Of a stretch of DNA of 61,455 nt, positions 27,546 to 36,559 are shown one piece after another. Position numbers and translations under genes: made by a program. The stretch's first letter is position 1. Every line of letters begins with the position of its first letter. The notes beneath the pieces are model-generated. The model searched no databases. It was not told where the DNA came from and worked only from the letters and a program-made list of their open reading frames with translations. Source of the DNA: Gammaproteobacteria bacterium TMED112 (GTDB lineage Bacteria > Pseudomonadota > Gammaproteobacteria > Magnimaribacterales > TMED112); assembly GCA_002170245.2 (NCBI GenBank), contig NHFN02000001.1, positions 1 through 61,455 of the forward strand, read 5' to 3'.

Positions 27546-28274
27546 TTAGTCGTCTGATGGTACAGGTGTAGCTTCAGCTGTATAAGTCTCAATCGGGACA
27601 AAAACAGATGCCGTTACGTTGATTGTGCCATTTTTAATTTTTCCTGGTTTTAGACCCCAGAAGCTTGGAGTAAAAGTCATTGATGACTTGGCTGGAAGCT
27701 CTCTATAATCCATTGTATCTTCCAACTGCGCGTCTCTTTGATCCATAAGCTTTAGAGTTGTCTGAGCACGGGCTATGTAAGAATCTGAAGTATTTCTGAT
27801 GCTTGTGGTCATTTCAAACTCTGCATCACCATCGTCTGAATTTTTCATTCTTAAAACACTCATTCCCATAATCTCCGCAACGCCACCAATTGAGATATTT
27901 TTCTTTATCTCAGACATGTCGCCTTCATTTTCAGGTATGTCTAAAACACCTACCTTGATAAACTCTCTTCTGTAAGAAGTCATATGTACTAATGCTTTGC
28001 AATCCGCACCAGTTCCAGATCCAAATTTGTCTTTATGAACACTCTGCCAACTCAACAGATCAACATCTCCTGAATCTTTTGAGGCTATAAAAACTCTATC
28101 ATCTTCATTTTCACTACCACCAACAGCTACATCGTTTTCGTTGAGCATGATGATGGAAGTCTTTACAAATTCAACATCGTGATCAGAAGTATTTTCCAGT
28201 ACTCCTGCCATTTCAAAATTAATAGTCCCGTAGTCATTATCGGGTTTATCGTAAGTAAATTTTGTTACTTTCAT
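27546..28274 (-). CDS. Hypothetical protein with two tandem beta-rich repeats
   Basis: The 242-residue protein has no signal peptide or membrane segment. It looks internally duplicated: residues about 5-115 (INFEMAGVLENTSDHDVEFVKTS) and about 120-235 (AEFEMTTSIRNTSDSYIARAQTT) share the pattern of an FEM strand, an N-T-S-D turn and an aromatic or serine core, suggesting two beta-sandwich domains. No family is recognised. It starts with ATG 28274, preceded by GGAG seven bases upstream, and has a promoter at 28314-28342. It heads an operon with the 173-residue protein, so the two probably act together. Confidence 0.7.
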   Translation of the reverse strand: MKVTKFTYDKPDNDYGTINFEMAGVLENTSDHDVEFVKTSIIMLNENDVAVGGSENEDDRVFIASKDSGDVDLLSWQSVHKDKFGSGTGADCKALVHMTSYRREFIKVGVLDIPENEGDMSEIKKNISIGGVAEIMGMSVLRMKNSDDGDAEFEMTTSIRNTSDSYIARAQTTLKLMDQRDAQLEDTMDYRELPAKSSMTFTPSFWGLKPGKIKNGTINVTASVFVPIETYTAEATPVPSDD

Positions 28275-28313
28275 GTGTAATCTCCGTTTGCACTTTTTTA
28301 AGAGCGAAAGATA

Positions 28314-28342
28314 ATTTTATGTATTTTTACAAGACATTGCAA
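28314..28342 (-). promoter_or_regulatory. Sigma-70-like promoter of the two-gene unknown operon
   Basis: On the minus strand TTGCAA (28337-28342) is a plausible -35 and TAAAAT (28314-28319) a plausible -10, separated by exactly 17 bases and lying about 40 bases before ATG 28274. It is among the few well-formed promoters readable by eye here, in a gap of about 100 bases. Confidence 0.6.
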
Positions 28343-28373
28343 TGAAACTGTGAGGGACTAAAGTTAAGAATTA

Positions 28374-29096
28374 CTAATCCAAAAGCTTAGTTGAATCTCT
28401 TTGAGCTACTTCCCAACGCGATTTTAAATAATTGCAATGTGGACAGTTTTTTGCTGATTTTGGCATCTCGCCCTGAAGTGTTTTAAGAGCTGCTAAAATA
28501 GCGTCTTCTACCCAGTCACAATTGCACTCGAGTTTAACTAAATGTAAATCAAACTCTAATCTCTGATTAAACATAGGTTCATTTTTTTTGCCGTTGAAGT
28601 AAACCAGATATGCTTCTGGGGCAACCTCAAAACCATTTTTTTTGAATAGCCATTGATACATTTCTAGTTGTCTTTGATAGCCTTTGGCATATTCCCACTT
28701 AGAATATGTATCCTCCCAGTCAAATATTTTTTTTGCTGTAGCTTTGACATCAACAATAATCAATTCACCAGAAGGCTTTTGCCAAACATCATCGACGGCA
28801 CCACCAAAATTAAAACCTGCAGTCTCATCAATATATCTAATACCTCTATAATTTTCTCGCCATTCATCCATCTTTTCATGAGCAAAAGGGACAGCATCTA
28901 TACCATGCTCAAGAAACATTGGGTGAGGCTCTCCTTTTGCACGATAGTAATCAAACTCATTTTTGCAAAGACCATCGACAGCTGTATTTAATGTAAAGGG
29001 CAAACTAAAAGGTCTAATTTTATGGTTGTAAGCTAAATAAAAGCATTTTTGACAATTTATATGTTGCTCTACTGCGGATCTACTAATTTTTTGCAT
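28374..29096 (-). CDS. PD-(D/E)xK nuclease of the RecB/Cas4-like superfamily
   Basis: The 240-residue protein carries the superfamily residues Asp102 or 103 (GGAVDDVW), Asp116-x-Lys118 (IVDVKAT) and the Gln-x3-Tyr motif (QLEMY, Gln143-Tyr147). Cysteine pairs C15/C18 at the N terminus and C218/C221 at the C terminus resemble the iron-sulfur cluster ligands of Cas4 and AddB nucleases. No CRISPR repeats or other cas genes are in the window. The function is unknown; DNA end processing or defence is inference. The 3' end of the ElaA gene overlaps its start by 14 bases. Confidence 0.75.
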   Translation of the reverse strand: MQKISRSAVEQHINCQKCFYLAYNHKIRPFSLPFTLNTAVDGLCKNEFDYYRAKGEPHPMFLEHGIDAVPFAHEKMDEWRENYRGIRYIDETAGFNFGGAVDDVWQKPSGELIIVDVKATAKKIFDWEDTYSKWEYAKGYQRQLEMYQWLFKKNGFEVAPEAYLVYFNGKKNEPMFNQRLEFDLHLVKLECNCDWVEDAILAALKTLQGEMPKSAKNCPHCNYLKSRWEVAQRDSTKLLD

Positions 29097-29544
29097 CTAA
29101 TAACATCTCAATATGAGGTATATTATCTTCTAAGTATTCGTCACTTGCTTTAAAAAAGCCAAACTTTTCATAATATTTTTCTAAATAAGACTGGGCAGAG
29201 ATTCTAATAGCTTCAGGTTTCTCTGCACAAATATGATTTATTGCTTGCTTAATAAGGTTTTCAGCAAATCCTTTAGATCGATAGTTTTGTTTCGTGACTA
29301 TTCTGCCAAGTGATGGTTCTACAAACCTTAAACCAGGAGGTGTTATTCTTAAATAACTTACAATTTCATTTCCATCTCTTATCCAAACATGCAGTGACTC
29401 TTGATCCATATCATCTAAATCTGGGTAAGGGCAGTCTTGCTCAACAATAAAAACTGCTATGCGAAGCTGAACTATTTGATAGAGTTCAGTCTTGTTTAAT
29501 TCCTCAAAACTTTTTATGATGACTGGTCTTATTTCATTGGACAT
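29083..29544 (-). CDS. GNAT acetyltransferase, ElaA-like
   Basis: A GCN5-related acetyltransferase with the ElaA features: an N-terminal ELNKTELYQIVQLRIAVFIVEQ segment, CPYPDLDDMDQ, then the acetyl-CoA motif near GRIVTKQNYRSKGFAENLI and a C-terminal YYEKFGF. I place the start at ATG 29544 (154 residues) because upstream residues are not conserved; the longer form would begin 19 codons earlier. It is divergent from the glutathione peroxidase across 9 bases. Substrate unknown. Confidence 0.88.
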   Translation of the reverse strand: MSNEIRPVIIKSFEELNKTELYQIVQLRIAVFIVEQDCPYPDLDDMDQESLHVWIRDGNEIVSYLRITPPGLRFVEPSLGRIVTKQNYRSKGFAENLIKQAINHICAEKPEAIRISAQSYLEKYYEKFGFFKASDEYLEDNIPHIEMLLDAKN

Positions 29545-29553
29545 AAAGAAATT

Positions 29554-30042
29554 ATGAAAGAAACTGTTTACGATTACAAAGTCAAAGACATCGATGGTCA
29601 AGATATCTCGATTTCAGATTACAGAAACAAAGTTTTACTGATTGTTAATGTTGCTTCAACTTGTGGATTTACACCTCAATATAAAGGTCTGCAAGACTTG
29701 TATGACAAATATTCTAAAGATGGGTTTGAAGTTCTTGCTTTCCCGTGCAACCAATTTGGTTCACAAGAAAAAGGCAGTGAACAAGATATCAAAGAATTCT
29801 GTACTAATAATTATGCCGTAACCTTTCCAATTTTTAGTAAAGTCGAAATAAATGGCAATAAAGCAGAGCCCCTTTTTAAATTTTTAAAACAACAAATGAA
29901 GGGGTTTATGGGTACTGAAGCTGTGAAATGGAATTTTTCAAAGTTTCTTGTTAACAAGAATGGTGAAGTTGTAAAAAGATATGGATCGCTAGATTTCCCC
30001 GAAAATTTAGAAAGTGAGATTAAGGCCCTTTTAAGCGCATAA
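29554..30042 (+). CDS. Glutathione peroxidase family protein
   Basis: A thiol-dependent peroxidase that reduces organic or lipid hydroperoxides. The 162-residue protein has the catalytic Cys37 in VASTCGFTPQY, Gln71 and the nearby PCNQFGSQE segment, and a Trp in KWNFSKF (about residue 129). These correspond to the Cys-Gln-Trp-Asn tetrad of the non-selenium bacterial enzymes, which use glutathione or thioredoxin. The 3' end overlaps rimI by 23 bases. Confidence 0.93.
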   Translation: MKETVYDYKVKDIDGQDISISDYRNKVLLIVNVASTCGFTPQYKGLQDLYDKYSKDGFEVLAFPCNQFGSQEKGSEQDIKEFCTNNYAVTFPIFSKVEINGNKAEPLFKFLKQQMKGFMGTEAVKWNFSKFLVNKNGEVVKRYGSLDFPENLESEIKALLSA

Positions 30043-30499
30043 TAATAGCATCCTCTCGACCATTCTTGGTTTGGTAATAATCTTTTCTAATTGAAAGTTC
30101 TTGGAAGCCATTTTCGCGATAAAAATCCTGAGCGACTTTATTTGATTTTCTAACTTCAAGCAAGACAACTGTAATACCTGCTAAGTTCATCCTTTTTTTA
30201 AGAATGTCTAACATAAAGTTGCCAATACCTTGTCTGCGCATAGTGTCTGCCACTGAAATATTTTGCAAATGGCATTCATCTAATACCTTGTTTGCAATGC
30301 AAAAACCTACTATTTGTGAATTTAGAATAATGACAAAACTTTGAGACCTTAGTTCTAATATTTTTTCAAAGGTTTGTTTTGTCCATGGAGTCGGGTTGGC
30401 ATGTACTTCAATCTCCATCACATCATCTAAATGATGTTCAGAAAAATTTTCGATTATGTAATTATTCGCCTGTGAAATTTGGTTTTCTTTTCTCAACAA
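30020..30499 (-). CDS. rimI: Ribosomal protein S18-alanine N-acetyltransferase RimI
   Basis: RimI acetylates the N-terminal alanine of ribosomal protein S18. The 159-residue GNAT protein shows the acetyl-CoA loop RRQGIGNFML near 88-97 and the diagnostic C-terminal block EVRKSNKVAQDFY, RKDYYQ and NGREDAIIM. The start is uncertain: no ATG precedes residue 28, so TTG 30499 is taken, inside the crotonase 3' end (38-base overlap). It is the last gene of the leftward array. Confidence 0.93.
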   Translation of the reverse strand: MLRKENQISQANNYIIENFSEHHLDDVMEIEVHANPTPWTKQTFEKILELRSQSFVIILNSQIVGFCIANKVLDECHLQNISVADTMRRQGIGNFMLDILKKRMNLAGITVVLLEVRKSNKVAQDFYRENGFQELSIRKDYYQTKNGREDAIIMRLKGP

Positions 30500-31250
30500 A
30501 AGCTGTTACACCTTCTATATTATCTTTTCGACCAACCATATCTTCTTGTGTCTTGGCTTCGTCTTTAAGATTTTGTTCATAGGATTTATTAAAACTATCT
30601 CTCATTAAATGTTTAGTTTTGAATACTGCCCTTGGAGCTAATTCAGCATAATGCTTTGCTAGTTTCATGGCTGTTTCTAACGCTGCACCATCTTCACAAA
30701 CTTCTGTACACATGCCCAAACTCTGGCACTCTTCTGAGGAAACCCTTTTGGCTTCAGCCGCCATTCTAAACGCTTGTTGATAACCAACAACTTTGGTTAA
30801 TAGCCAATTTGAGCCACCATCTGGGATTAAAGCTATCTTAGAAAAACCGATTTGAAAAAAACTTGATTTTGCCATTACTGCTATATCTGAACTCAAGTAA
30901 TATGCACAACCTATACCGGCACAAGCACCCTCTACCGCAGCTATAACTACTTTATCCATATAAACCATGTTATTTAAACCAACATGATAGCCTTCGTTAA
31001 GAGCTTGTTCGACGCTTTCCCAACCCATGCCATCTTCAGATGCTGCAGCCGTAATGTCAGCTCCGCCACAGAAAGCACTGTTATCTCCTGTCACTACTAC
31101 AGCTCTAAATTTTGGATCTTTTGCTTTTTCTGAGAATTCATTGAACATCATGACCGTTTCAGGATCTAATGCATTTCTTTTCTCAGGCCTGTTCAATTTA
31201 ATCACAGCTATGTTGCCATGATCTTCGAATAATACCTTTGGTTCACTCAT
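30462..31250 (-). CDS. Crotonase-fold enoyl-CoA hydratase/isomerase
   Basis: A 262-residue crotonase. The oxyanion-hole segments SAFCGGADI (about 58-66) and GACAGIGCAYYL (109-119) are present. The first hydratase Glu is replaced by Ala116, while Asp144 is in the place of the second acid (IPDGGSNWLL), a pattern seen in delta3-delta2-enoyl-CoA isomerases such as PaaG. An isomerase is therefore more likely than a hydratase, in fatty acid or aromatic-CoA metabolism; the substrate cannot be read. Its start overlaps the tilS stop (ATGA). Confidence 0.88.
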   Translation of the reverse strand: MSEPKVLFEDHGNIAVIKLNRPEKRNALDPETVMMFNEFSEKAKDPKFRAVVVTGDNSAFCGGADITAAASEDGMGWESVEQALNEGYHVGLNNMVYMDKVVIAAVEGACAGIGCAYYLSSDIAVMAKSSFFQIGFSKIALIPDGGSNWLLTKVVGYQQAFRMAAEAKRVSSEECQSLGMCTEVCEDGAALETAMKLAKHYAELAPRAVFKTKHLMRDSFNKSYEQNLKDEAKTQEDMVGRKDNIEGVTAFVEKRKPNFTGE

Positions 31251-32215
31251 TTTATTTTTTCCGCAGTTAGGTAGTTATTAAATTTACTTAAGATTACTCC
31301 TGTTTTCTGAGCATCTTCTCTATAGAATTTTATAATAGGTTTGGCATCCTGTCTTGATTGAAAGAAAGATTTCTCTAACTCTTTCATTTGACTTTCATTG
31401 GGAGACGCAAAAGACTGTTGATCTAGCCAAATACGAATAACTTCGGATCTTTCGAAATAGTCTAATTTTGATAATTCGTCTAAGAGTAAACCGTCCTTAT
31501 CACAAATTTTCTCCAAACGCTCGAGTAGAAAACGATGATACAGTAAACTTTGCTTTGCAAGAAGATTTGCCATTCTTGCAGTATTTTTCTTTGCACCAGG
31601 CCATCGCTCGGCAATTTGTGGAATAATTTCATTCCTTAAAAAATTTCTACTGTATGTATTATCCAAATTAGAGTGATCCTCAATGAAACTTATTTTTTGA
31701 TCGTCAACATACCTAAAAATTTCTTCTTTAGTTATATTTAGCAGTGGCCTTATAAAATCTTTATTATTAATTTTTATATGTCTTTGCATACCAGTTAAAC
31801 CTTTTAGGCCAGTGCCTCTTAAAACTCTAAAAAAAACTGTTTCCACTTGATCATCTAGGTGATGTCCTAAAATTATTACACTTGTCTCTTTTAAAGAATT
31901 AAAAATTTTAAGTCGAGCCATTCTTGCTGCTGCCTCATAACCTTGTCCTGTTTCTTTTATTTCTACTTTTTTACATAGAAAATTAATACAACGTTTCTCA
32001 CAAAACTTCTCACTATGTTTTTGCCAATGTGTACTATCTTTTTGGGTTTGATGATCAACATATAAGGCTGACAAGTTATTTTTTTTCTTATGTTTTTCAA
32101 GGAATTGTTCTGTGGCGACCAGTGCCAATGTAGAATCAACTCCACCACTGAACCCAACGACAATATTTTTTGCATTTAGCAGAATTGATTGTTCTGATTT
32201 ATTGAAGAAGTCCAT
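31247..32215 (-). CDS. tilS: tRNA(Ile)-lysidine synthase TilS
   Basis: TilS ligates lysine to C34 of tRNA-Ile2 (CAU), so that it reads AUA. The PP-loop motif SGGVDS lies near residue 24 in VVGFSGGVDSTLAL. Downstream GHHLDDQVETVFFRVLRG and the RNFLRNEIIP segment mark the TilS family. At 322 residues it lacks much of the C-terminal domain found in the 432-residue E. coli enzyme. The start is ATG 32215 because GGAG (32222-32225) lies six bases upstream; the longer TTG 32227 start would overlap accA. The AT-rich genome uses AUA codons heavily, so the gene should be essential. Confidence 0.95.
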   Translation of the reverse strand: MDFFNKSEQSILLNAKNIVVGFSGGVDSTLALVATEQFLEKHKKKNNLSALYVDHQTQKDSTHWQKHSEKFCEKRCINFLCKKVEIKETGQGYEAAARMARLKIFNSLKETSVIILGHHLDDQVETVFFRVLRGTGLKGLTGMQRHIKINNKDFIRPLLNITKEEIFRYVDDQKISFIEDHSNLDNTYSRNFLRNEIIPQIAERWPGAKKNTARMANLLAKQSLLYHRFLLERLEKICDKDGLLLDELSKLDYFERSEVIRIWLDQQSFASPNESQMKELEKSFFQSRQDAKPIIKFYREDAQKTGVILSKFNNYLTAEKIK

Positions 32216-32216
32216 T

Positions 32217-33158
32217 CTATACTCCAATGTTTTTGAATTTTTCGTATCTTTTTGCTGTTAAGTCTTCTAAAGAGTGCTTAGAAAGTCCCTTTAGCTCCTC
32301 GAGAAAATATTTTTTCACTACTTTGTAGGTTTCTCCATGATTCCTATGTGCTCCACCGATTGGTTCTTTCACTACATGGTCTATAATCCCAAGTTCTGCT
32401 AAATTTTCTGCATCTAATTTAAGCGCATCTGCAGCTTCTTCAGCATTTTTGGCAGTACGCCACAAAATTGAAGCACACGCTTCTGGTGAAGCGACTGAAT
32501 AAATTGAGTACTCCAACATTCCAATTCTATCTGCAAGACCAATTCCAAAACCTCCTCCTGAACCTCCTTCACCAATTACTAAATTGATTACTGGAGTTTG
32601 TAAATCCGACATAATTTCTAAGCTTTTGGCAATGGCTTCATGCTGTCCAGAATATTCAGCTTTTACACCTGGATAAGCACCAGGAGTGTCTATGAGAGTA
32701 AGAACAGGTATTGAAAATTTTTCAGCTAGTTTCATTAGCCTATTTGCTTTTCTGAATCCGGATGGATGTGGCATACCAAAGTTTCTTGCAACTCTATCTT
32801 CAGTTTCTCTCCCTTTCTCATGACCGATAATAACAACTGGGTAGTTATCTAAGAAAGCAAAGCCACACACTATAGCCTTGTCGTCCTCGCTTAGTCGATC
32901 TCCATGCATTTCCTCAAACCCATCAAAAACATTAGCAATATAATCAAGTGTATGCGGTCTATTTGGATGCCTAGCAACAAGAACCTTTTGCCAAGGACTA
33001 AGATTTGCATATATTTTTTCAGTTTCTTCTTGCGATTGACGTTCTAATTCTGCAATTTCATCAGATAAGTTTGCTGGAGCAGGTATAATTTTCTTGAGTT
33101 CCTCAATTTTTTCAAGGCATGTATAAATTGGTTGCTCAAAATCTAAATGTTGTTCCAT
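32217..33158 (-). CDS. accA: Acetyl-CoA carboxylase carboxyltransferase alpha subunit
   Basis: AccA and AccD transfer the carboxyl group from biotin to acetyl-CoA, making malonyl-CoA for fatty-acid synthesis. The 313-residue protein matches the family: the N-terminal helix starting HLDFEQPI, the PHTLDYIANVF segment, the carboxyltransferase core VVIIGHEKGR, and the two oxyanion loops SGGGFGIG and EGGSGG near 185-205. It lies between dnaE and tilS, as in Pseudomonas and E. coli. Confidence 0.97.
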   Translation of the reverse strand: MEQHLDFEQPIYTCLEKIEELKKIIPAPANLSDEIAELERQSQEETEKIYANLSPWQKVLVARHPNRPHTLDYIANVFDGFEEMHGDRLSEDDKAIVCGFAFLDNYPVVIIGHEKGRETEDRVARNFGMPHPSGFRKANRLMKLAEKFSIPVLTLIDTPGAYPGVKAEYSGQHEAIAKSLEIMSDLQTPVINLVIGEGGSGGGFGIGLADRIGMLEYSIYSVASPEACASILWRTAKNAEEAADALKLDAENLAELGIIDHVVKEPIGGAHRNHGETYKVVKKYFLEELKGLSKHSLEDLTAKRYEKFKNIGV

Positions 33159-33161
33159 AGC

Positions 33162-36100
33162 TTAAAAAAGTTGATAATTTTCTTCTCCAAATAACTCATT
33201 AATTTTTTCGAACGTACTATCCTCTAAGGAAATCTTAAAAGTGTCAACTTTTAATAAACTTGAAATATTAAGTTCATCGTCTTTTAAATTTAAAACTACA
33301 TCGATTCCATTTGGATCATTTAGACTTTTTAACTTATCGAATTGGCCGTTTCCAAGCTCCTTGAGTTTTTTTCTAGATACATCCAACCGGATTCTCGAAG
33401 TTACTGTTTTACGAGCAATTTCAATTGGCACTATATCTGTAGCTCTAATTTTTATGCCAACATCTTCAAGGTTTCCTTTTCGAAAGTCGTCAGCAACAAC
33501 TGTTCCCTTTATCATAACTACCGAATTTTCTTTGAATAATGGCTTCTTTTCATCGTACAATTCAACTGGCACTGAAACATCAATCAGCCCTGTTTCATCA
33601 GATACTTCTAAGAATATAAATATACTAGTTCCTTTTTTTACAATTCTTTTATGATTGATTAGAGCAGGAATATATTTTTCATTTGATGTCGTAATCAATT
33701 TATTGATTGGCTGAATCTTTGAGGACAAAGTTTTCCGCACAAGTGATATTGGGTGTTTGCTGTAATAAAATCCAAATGATTGTAATTCCATTTTTAGTTT
33801 CTCAGATTCTGAAAACATCTGTGATTTATAACCTGTAACTTTTAAATCTTGCTCTTCTGCAAACATTTCCATTACAGCAGATTCTTTTGATCTAAACTTC
33901 TGTTCTGATGCTTCTAAATAATTCTTAATTGAGCTTACAGCTTCATCTCTTGAACAAATTTCATCGAATGTACCTGCCTTTGCCATGCTTTGTAATGCTC
34001 TGATGCCTCCCTTTCTAAGATCAACCCTTGAAGCAAAATCCATGAGACTGGAAAATTTACCATTTTTTCTTTCTTCACAAACTTCCTCTACAAATTTTCT
34101 TCCCACATCTTTGAGTGCTGCTAATCCGTACTCAATTTGATCCTTATCATTAACTATAAATGTTGGGTGAGAGCTATTAATATTTGGCGCTACAATAGCA
34201 ACACCCATAATTGCGCAATCTTTGACATGTGGTTCAAGCTTGTCTGTCTTATCTTGTTCTGATGACAACACTGAAGCAATAAAATGAGATGGATAATGAG
34301 TTTTCAAAAAAGCTGTTTGATAAGCTATCAACGCGTAGGCTGCAGAATGCGATTTGTTAAAGCCATAACCAGCAAATTTCTCAATATTATCAAAAATCTC
34401 ATTTGCCTTTTTCTTCCCGATACTATTGTTTTCACACCCATTAACAAAAACACTTTTTTCTGCTTCCATTACATCAGCTTTTTTCTTGCCCATGGCTCTT
34501 CTTAAATTATCTGCGTCGCCTAGAGAGTAAGCTGCTAAAACTTGAGCTGCTTCCATTACTTGTTCTTGATATACAAAAACACCATATGTTTCGTTAAGAA
34601 CTTTCTTTAAATCGGGGTGTTGATAAGCAATACTTTCTCTACCATTTTTTCTATTTATATAATCGTCTGCCATACCAGAGTTTAAAGGGCCAGGCCTATA
34701 GAGCGCCACTAGAGCTGTAATATCAGAGAAGTTTTCAGGCTTCATCCTTTTAATTAAATCCATCATCCCACCGGATTCAAGCTGAAATATACCTTTTGTT
34801 TTCCCTGAGCTTAATAAATTAAAAACTTTAGAATCCCCATAAGAAATATCGTCTAAATTAAAACTAGGATTAATTTTTTGAACAGATTTAACTGCATTAT
34901 TAATGACTGTTAACGTTCTAAGCCCAAGAAAATCAAATTTTACTAACCCAACGTCTTCAACATCATACATATCGAGTTGTGTAGCCATTGAGTTAGTTTC
35001 CATATCGTAGTGTAAAGGGGTAAATTCATGAATATCATTAGGCGCTATTACTACTCCAGCAGCATGTTTCCCAATGCTTCTTGCACAACCCTCAAGTTTT
35101 AGTGATAAATCCAAAACCTCAGTTGCTTCTTCGTTATCTTCTTTAATTTGTTGTAATTCAGGTGATCCATCAATAGCTTCTTTAAGCTTAATACCTGGCG
35201 TAAGAGGTATCATCTTAGCTATCATATCTCCAAAGCCATACGGCTTTCCTAAAATTCTTGTTACGTCTCTTGTCACTCCTCGAGCTGCCATGGTACCAAG
35301 GGTTCCGATTTGAGCAACAGATTCGACTCCATATTTATTTTGCACATATTCAATAACTTTATCCCTTCCTTCAATACAGAAATCTATATCAAAATCAGGC
35401 AATGACATTCTTTCAGGATTTAAAAAACGCTCAAAAAGTAATCCGTGCTCTAATGGATCTAATGCTGTGATGGATAACATGAATGCAACAAGGGAGCCAG
35501 CCCCAGAACCTCTGCCTGGTCCAACTGGTATTTCTTGACTTTTTGCCCACTTAACAAAATCCATAACGATTAAAAAATAGCCTGGATAACCTTTTTCAGT
35601 AATGATCTTTAGTTCTTTTTCTAATCTTTCGTGATAAAGATTTGTATTTAAATGTTTATTTTTGTTTAAATATTCGTTGAGTTTATTTCTTGAAAGTTCC
35701 TCTAAATGCTCAGATAGCGACTTGTTATCATTCACTTCATAGGAAGGGAGATAATACTGACCTTCATCGAGAAAAACATTACATAACTTAGCTACTTCGA
35801 GAGTATTTTTTAAGGGCTCTAAATCGTGATACTTCCTAAGCTCTTCTTCAGTTTTAAAGTATTGTTCATTTGAAACATTTGGATTATTAATTTCATCTTT
35901 TAAGAGCGTAGAATTATTAATAGCAACTTTAGCTTGATGGGCTAAATGATCTTCTTTTTCTAAAAAAAGGACATCATTAATTGCTACAGTTGGTATATTA
36001 TTTTTTTTTGCCAAATTACATGCTAACGCAGAAGCAGAATCATAACCAAGCTCTGAAACATTTGATACCCCAACAAATAAGTTTTTTGCAAAAGCTTTTT

Positions 36101-36557
36101 GGTATTTTGTATATAAATTTACAATTAAAGATTCTTCTTTTTTTAAAGCCAAGTTTCTTAAATTCATTGATGAAGCAGGAATAATGCAAACCAGATGCTC
36201 TGCATAATCAAGAATGTCTTGCTCTGAAATGCTCTTTTTGTCTAATCCAGAATTTGTGAATGATTCTGTACTAAGTTTAAAAAGACTCTCTAAACCTTTT
36301 TTATTTTTTGCCAGAAGAATTAAGTTTGTATAGCCATCATTCACCCTTACATCAAAATCAACACCACAAATTGGCTTAATACCTTTTTCCAGTGCGTAAT
36401 TGTAAAATTTTACCAGTCCAAAAAAAGTGTTTTTATCTGTAAGCGCAACAGCTTTCATGCCCAATTCTAAGGCTTTATCTATAATTTGATTTGTTTTTGG
36501 CAGCCCACAAGAAATACTGTAATGAGATTTTGTTTGCAAGTGGATAAAATTAGACAT
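33162..36557 (-). CDS. dnaE: DNA polymerase III alpha subunit
   Basis: DnaE is the replicative polymerase. The 1131-residue protein (E. coli 1160) has the N-terminal PHP domain (HLQTKSHYSI), the catalytic palm Asp residues in PDFDIDFCIEGRD (about 393-405), the helix-hairpin-helix segment and the C-terminal OB fold (about 960-1050). The C-terminal tau-binding region is shorter than in E. coli, accounting for the length difference. It is separated by two bases from rnhB and three from accA. Confidence 0.98.
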   Translation of the reverse strand: MSNFIHLQTKSHYSISCGLPKTNQIIDKALELGMKAVALTDKNTFFGLVKFYNYALEKGIKPICGVDFDVRVNDGYTNLILLAKNKKGLESLFKLSTESFTNSGLDKKSISEQDILDYAEHLVCIIPASSMNLRNLALKKEESLIVNLYTKYQKAFAKNLFVGVSNVSELGYDSASALACNLAKKNNIPTVAINDVLFLEKEDHLAHQAKVAINNSTLLKDEINNPNVSNEQYFKTEEELRKYHDLEPLKNTLEVAKLCNVFLDEGQYYLPSYEVNDNKSLSEHLEELSRNKLNEYLNKNKHLNTNLYHERLEKELKIITEKGYPGYFLIVMDFVKWAKSQEIPVGPGRGSGAGSLVAFMLSITALDPLEHGLLFERFLNPERMSLPDFDIDFCIEGRDKVIEYVQNKYGVESVAQIGTLGTMAARGVTRDVTRILGKPYGFGDMIAKMIPLTPGIKLKEAIDGSPELQQIKEDNEEATEVLDLSLKLEGCARSIGKHAAGVVIAPNDIHEFTPLHYDMETNSMATQLDMYDVEDVGLVKFDFLGLRTLTVINNAVKSVQKINPSFNLDDISYGDSKVFNLLSSGKTKGIFQLESGGMMDLIKRMKPENFSDITALVALYRPGPLNSGMADDYINRKNGRESIAYQHPDLKKVLNETYGVFVYQEQVMEAAQVLAAYSLGDADNLRRAMGKKKADVMEAEKSVFVNGCENNSIGKKKANEIFDNIEKFAGYGFNKSHSAAYALIAYQTAFLKTHYPSHFIASVLSSEQDKTDKLEPHVKDCAIMGVAIVAPNINSSHPTFIVNDKDQIEYGLAALKDVGRKFVEEVCEERKNGKFSSLMDFASRVDLRKGGIRALQSMAKAGTFDEICSRDEAVSSIKNYLEASEQKFRSKESAVMEMFAEEQDLKVTGYKSQMFSESEKLKMELQSFGFYYSKHPISLVRKTLSSKIQPINKLITTSNEKYIPALINHKRIVKKGTSIFIFLEVSDETGLIDVSVPVELYDEKKPLFKENSVVMIKGTVVADDFRKGNLEDVGIKIRATDIVPIEIARKTVTSRIRLDVSRKKLKELGNGQFDKLKSLNDPNGIDVVLNLKDDELNISSLLKVDTFKISLEDSTFEKINELFGEENYQLF

Positions 36558-36559
36558 CT

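Noticed and set aside
28374-29096. A true Cas4 in a CRISPR locus
   Set aside because: No repeats or other cas genes are in the window, so only the nuclease superfamily is claimed.
23050-29100. A prophage or insertion sequence in the accessory block
   Set aside because: I saw no integrase, transposase, terminase or structural gene, and no flanking direct repeats or tRNA attachment site.
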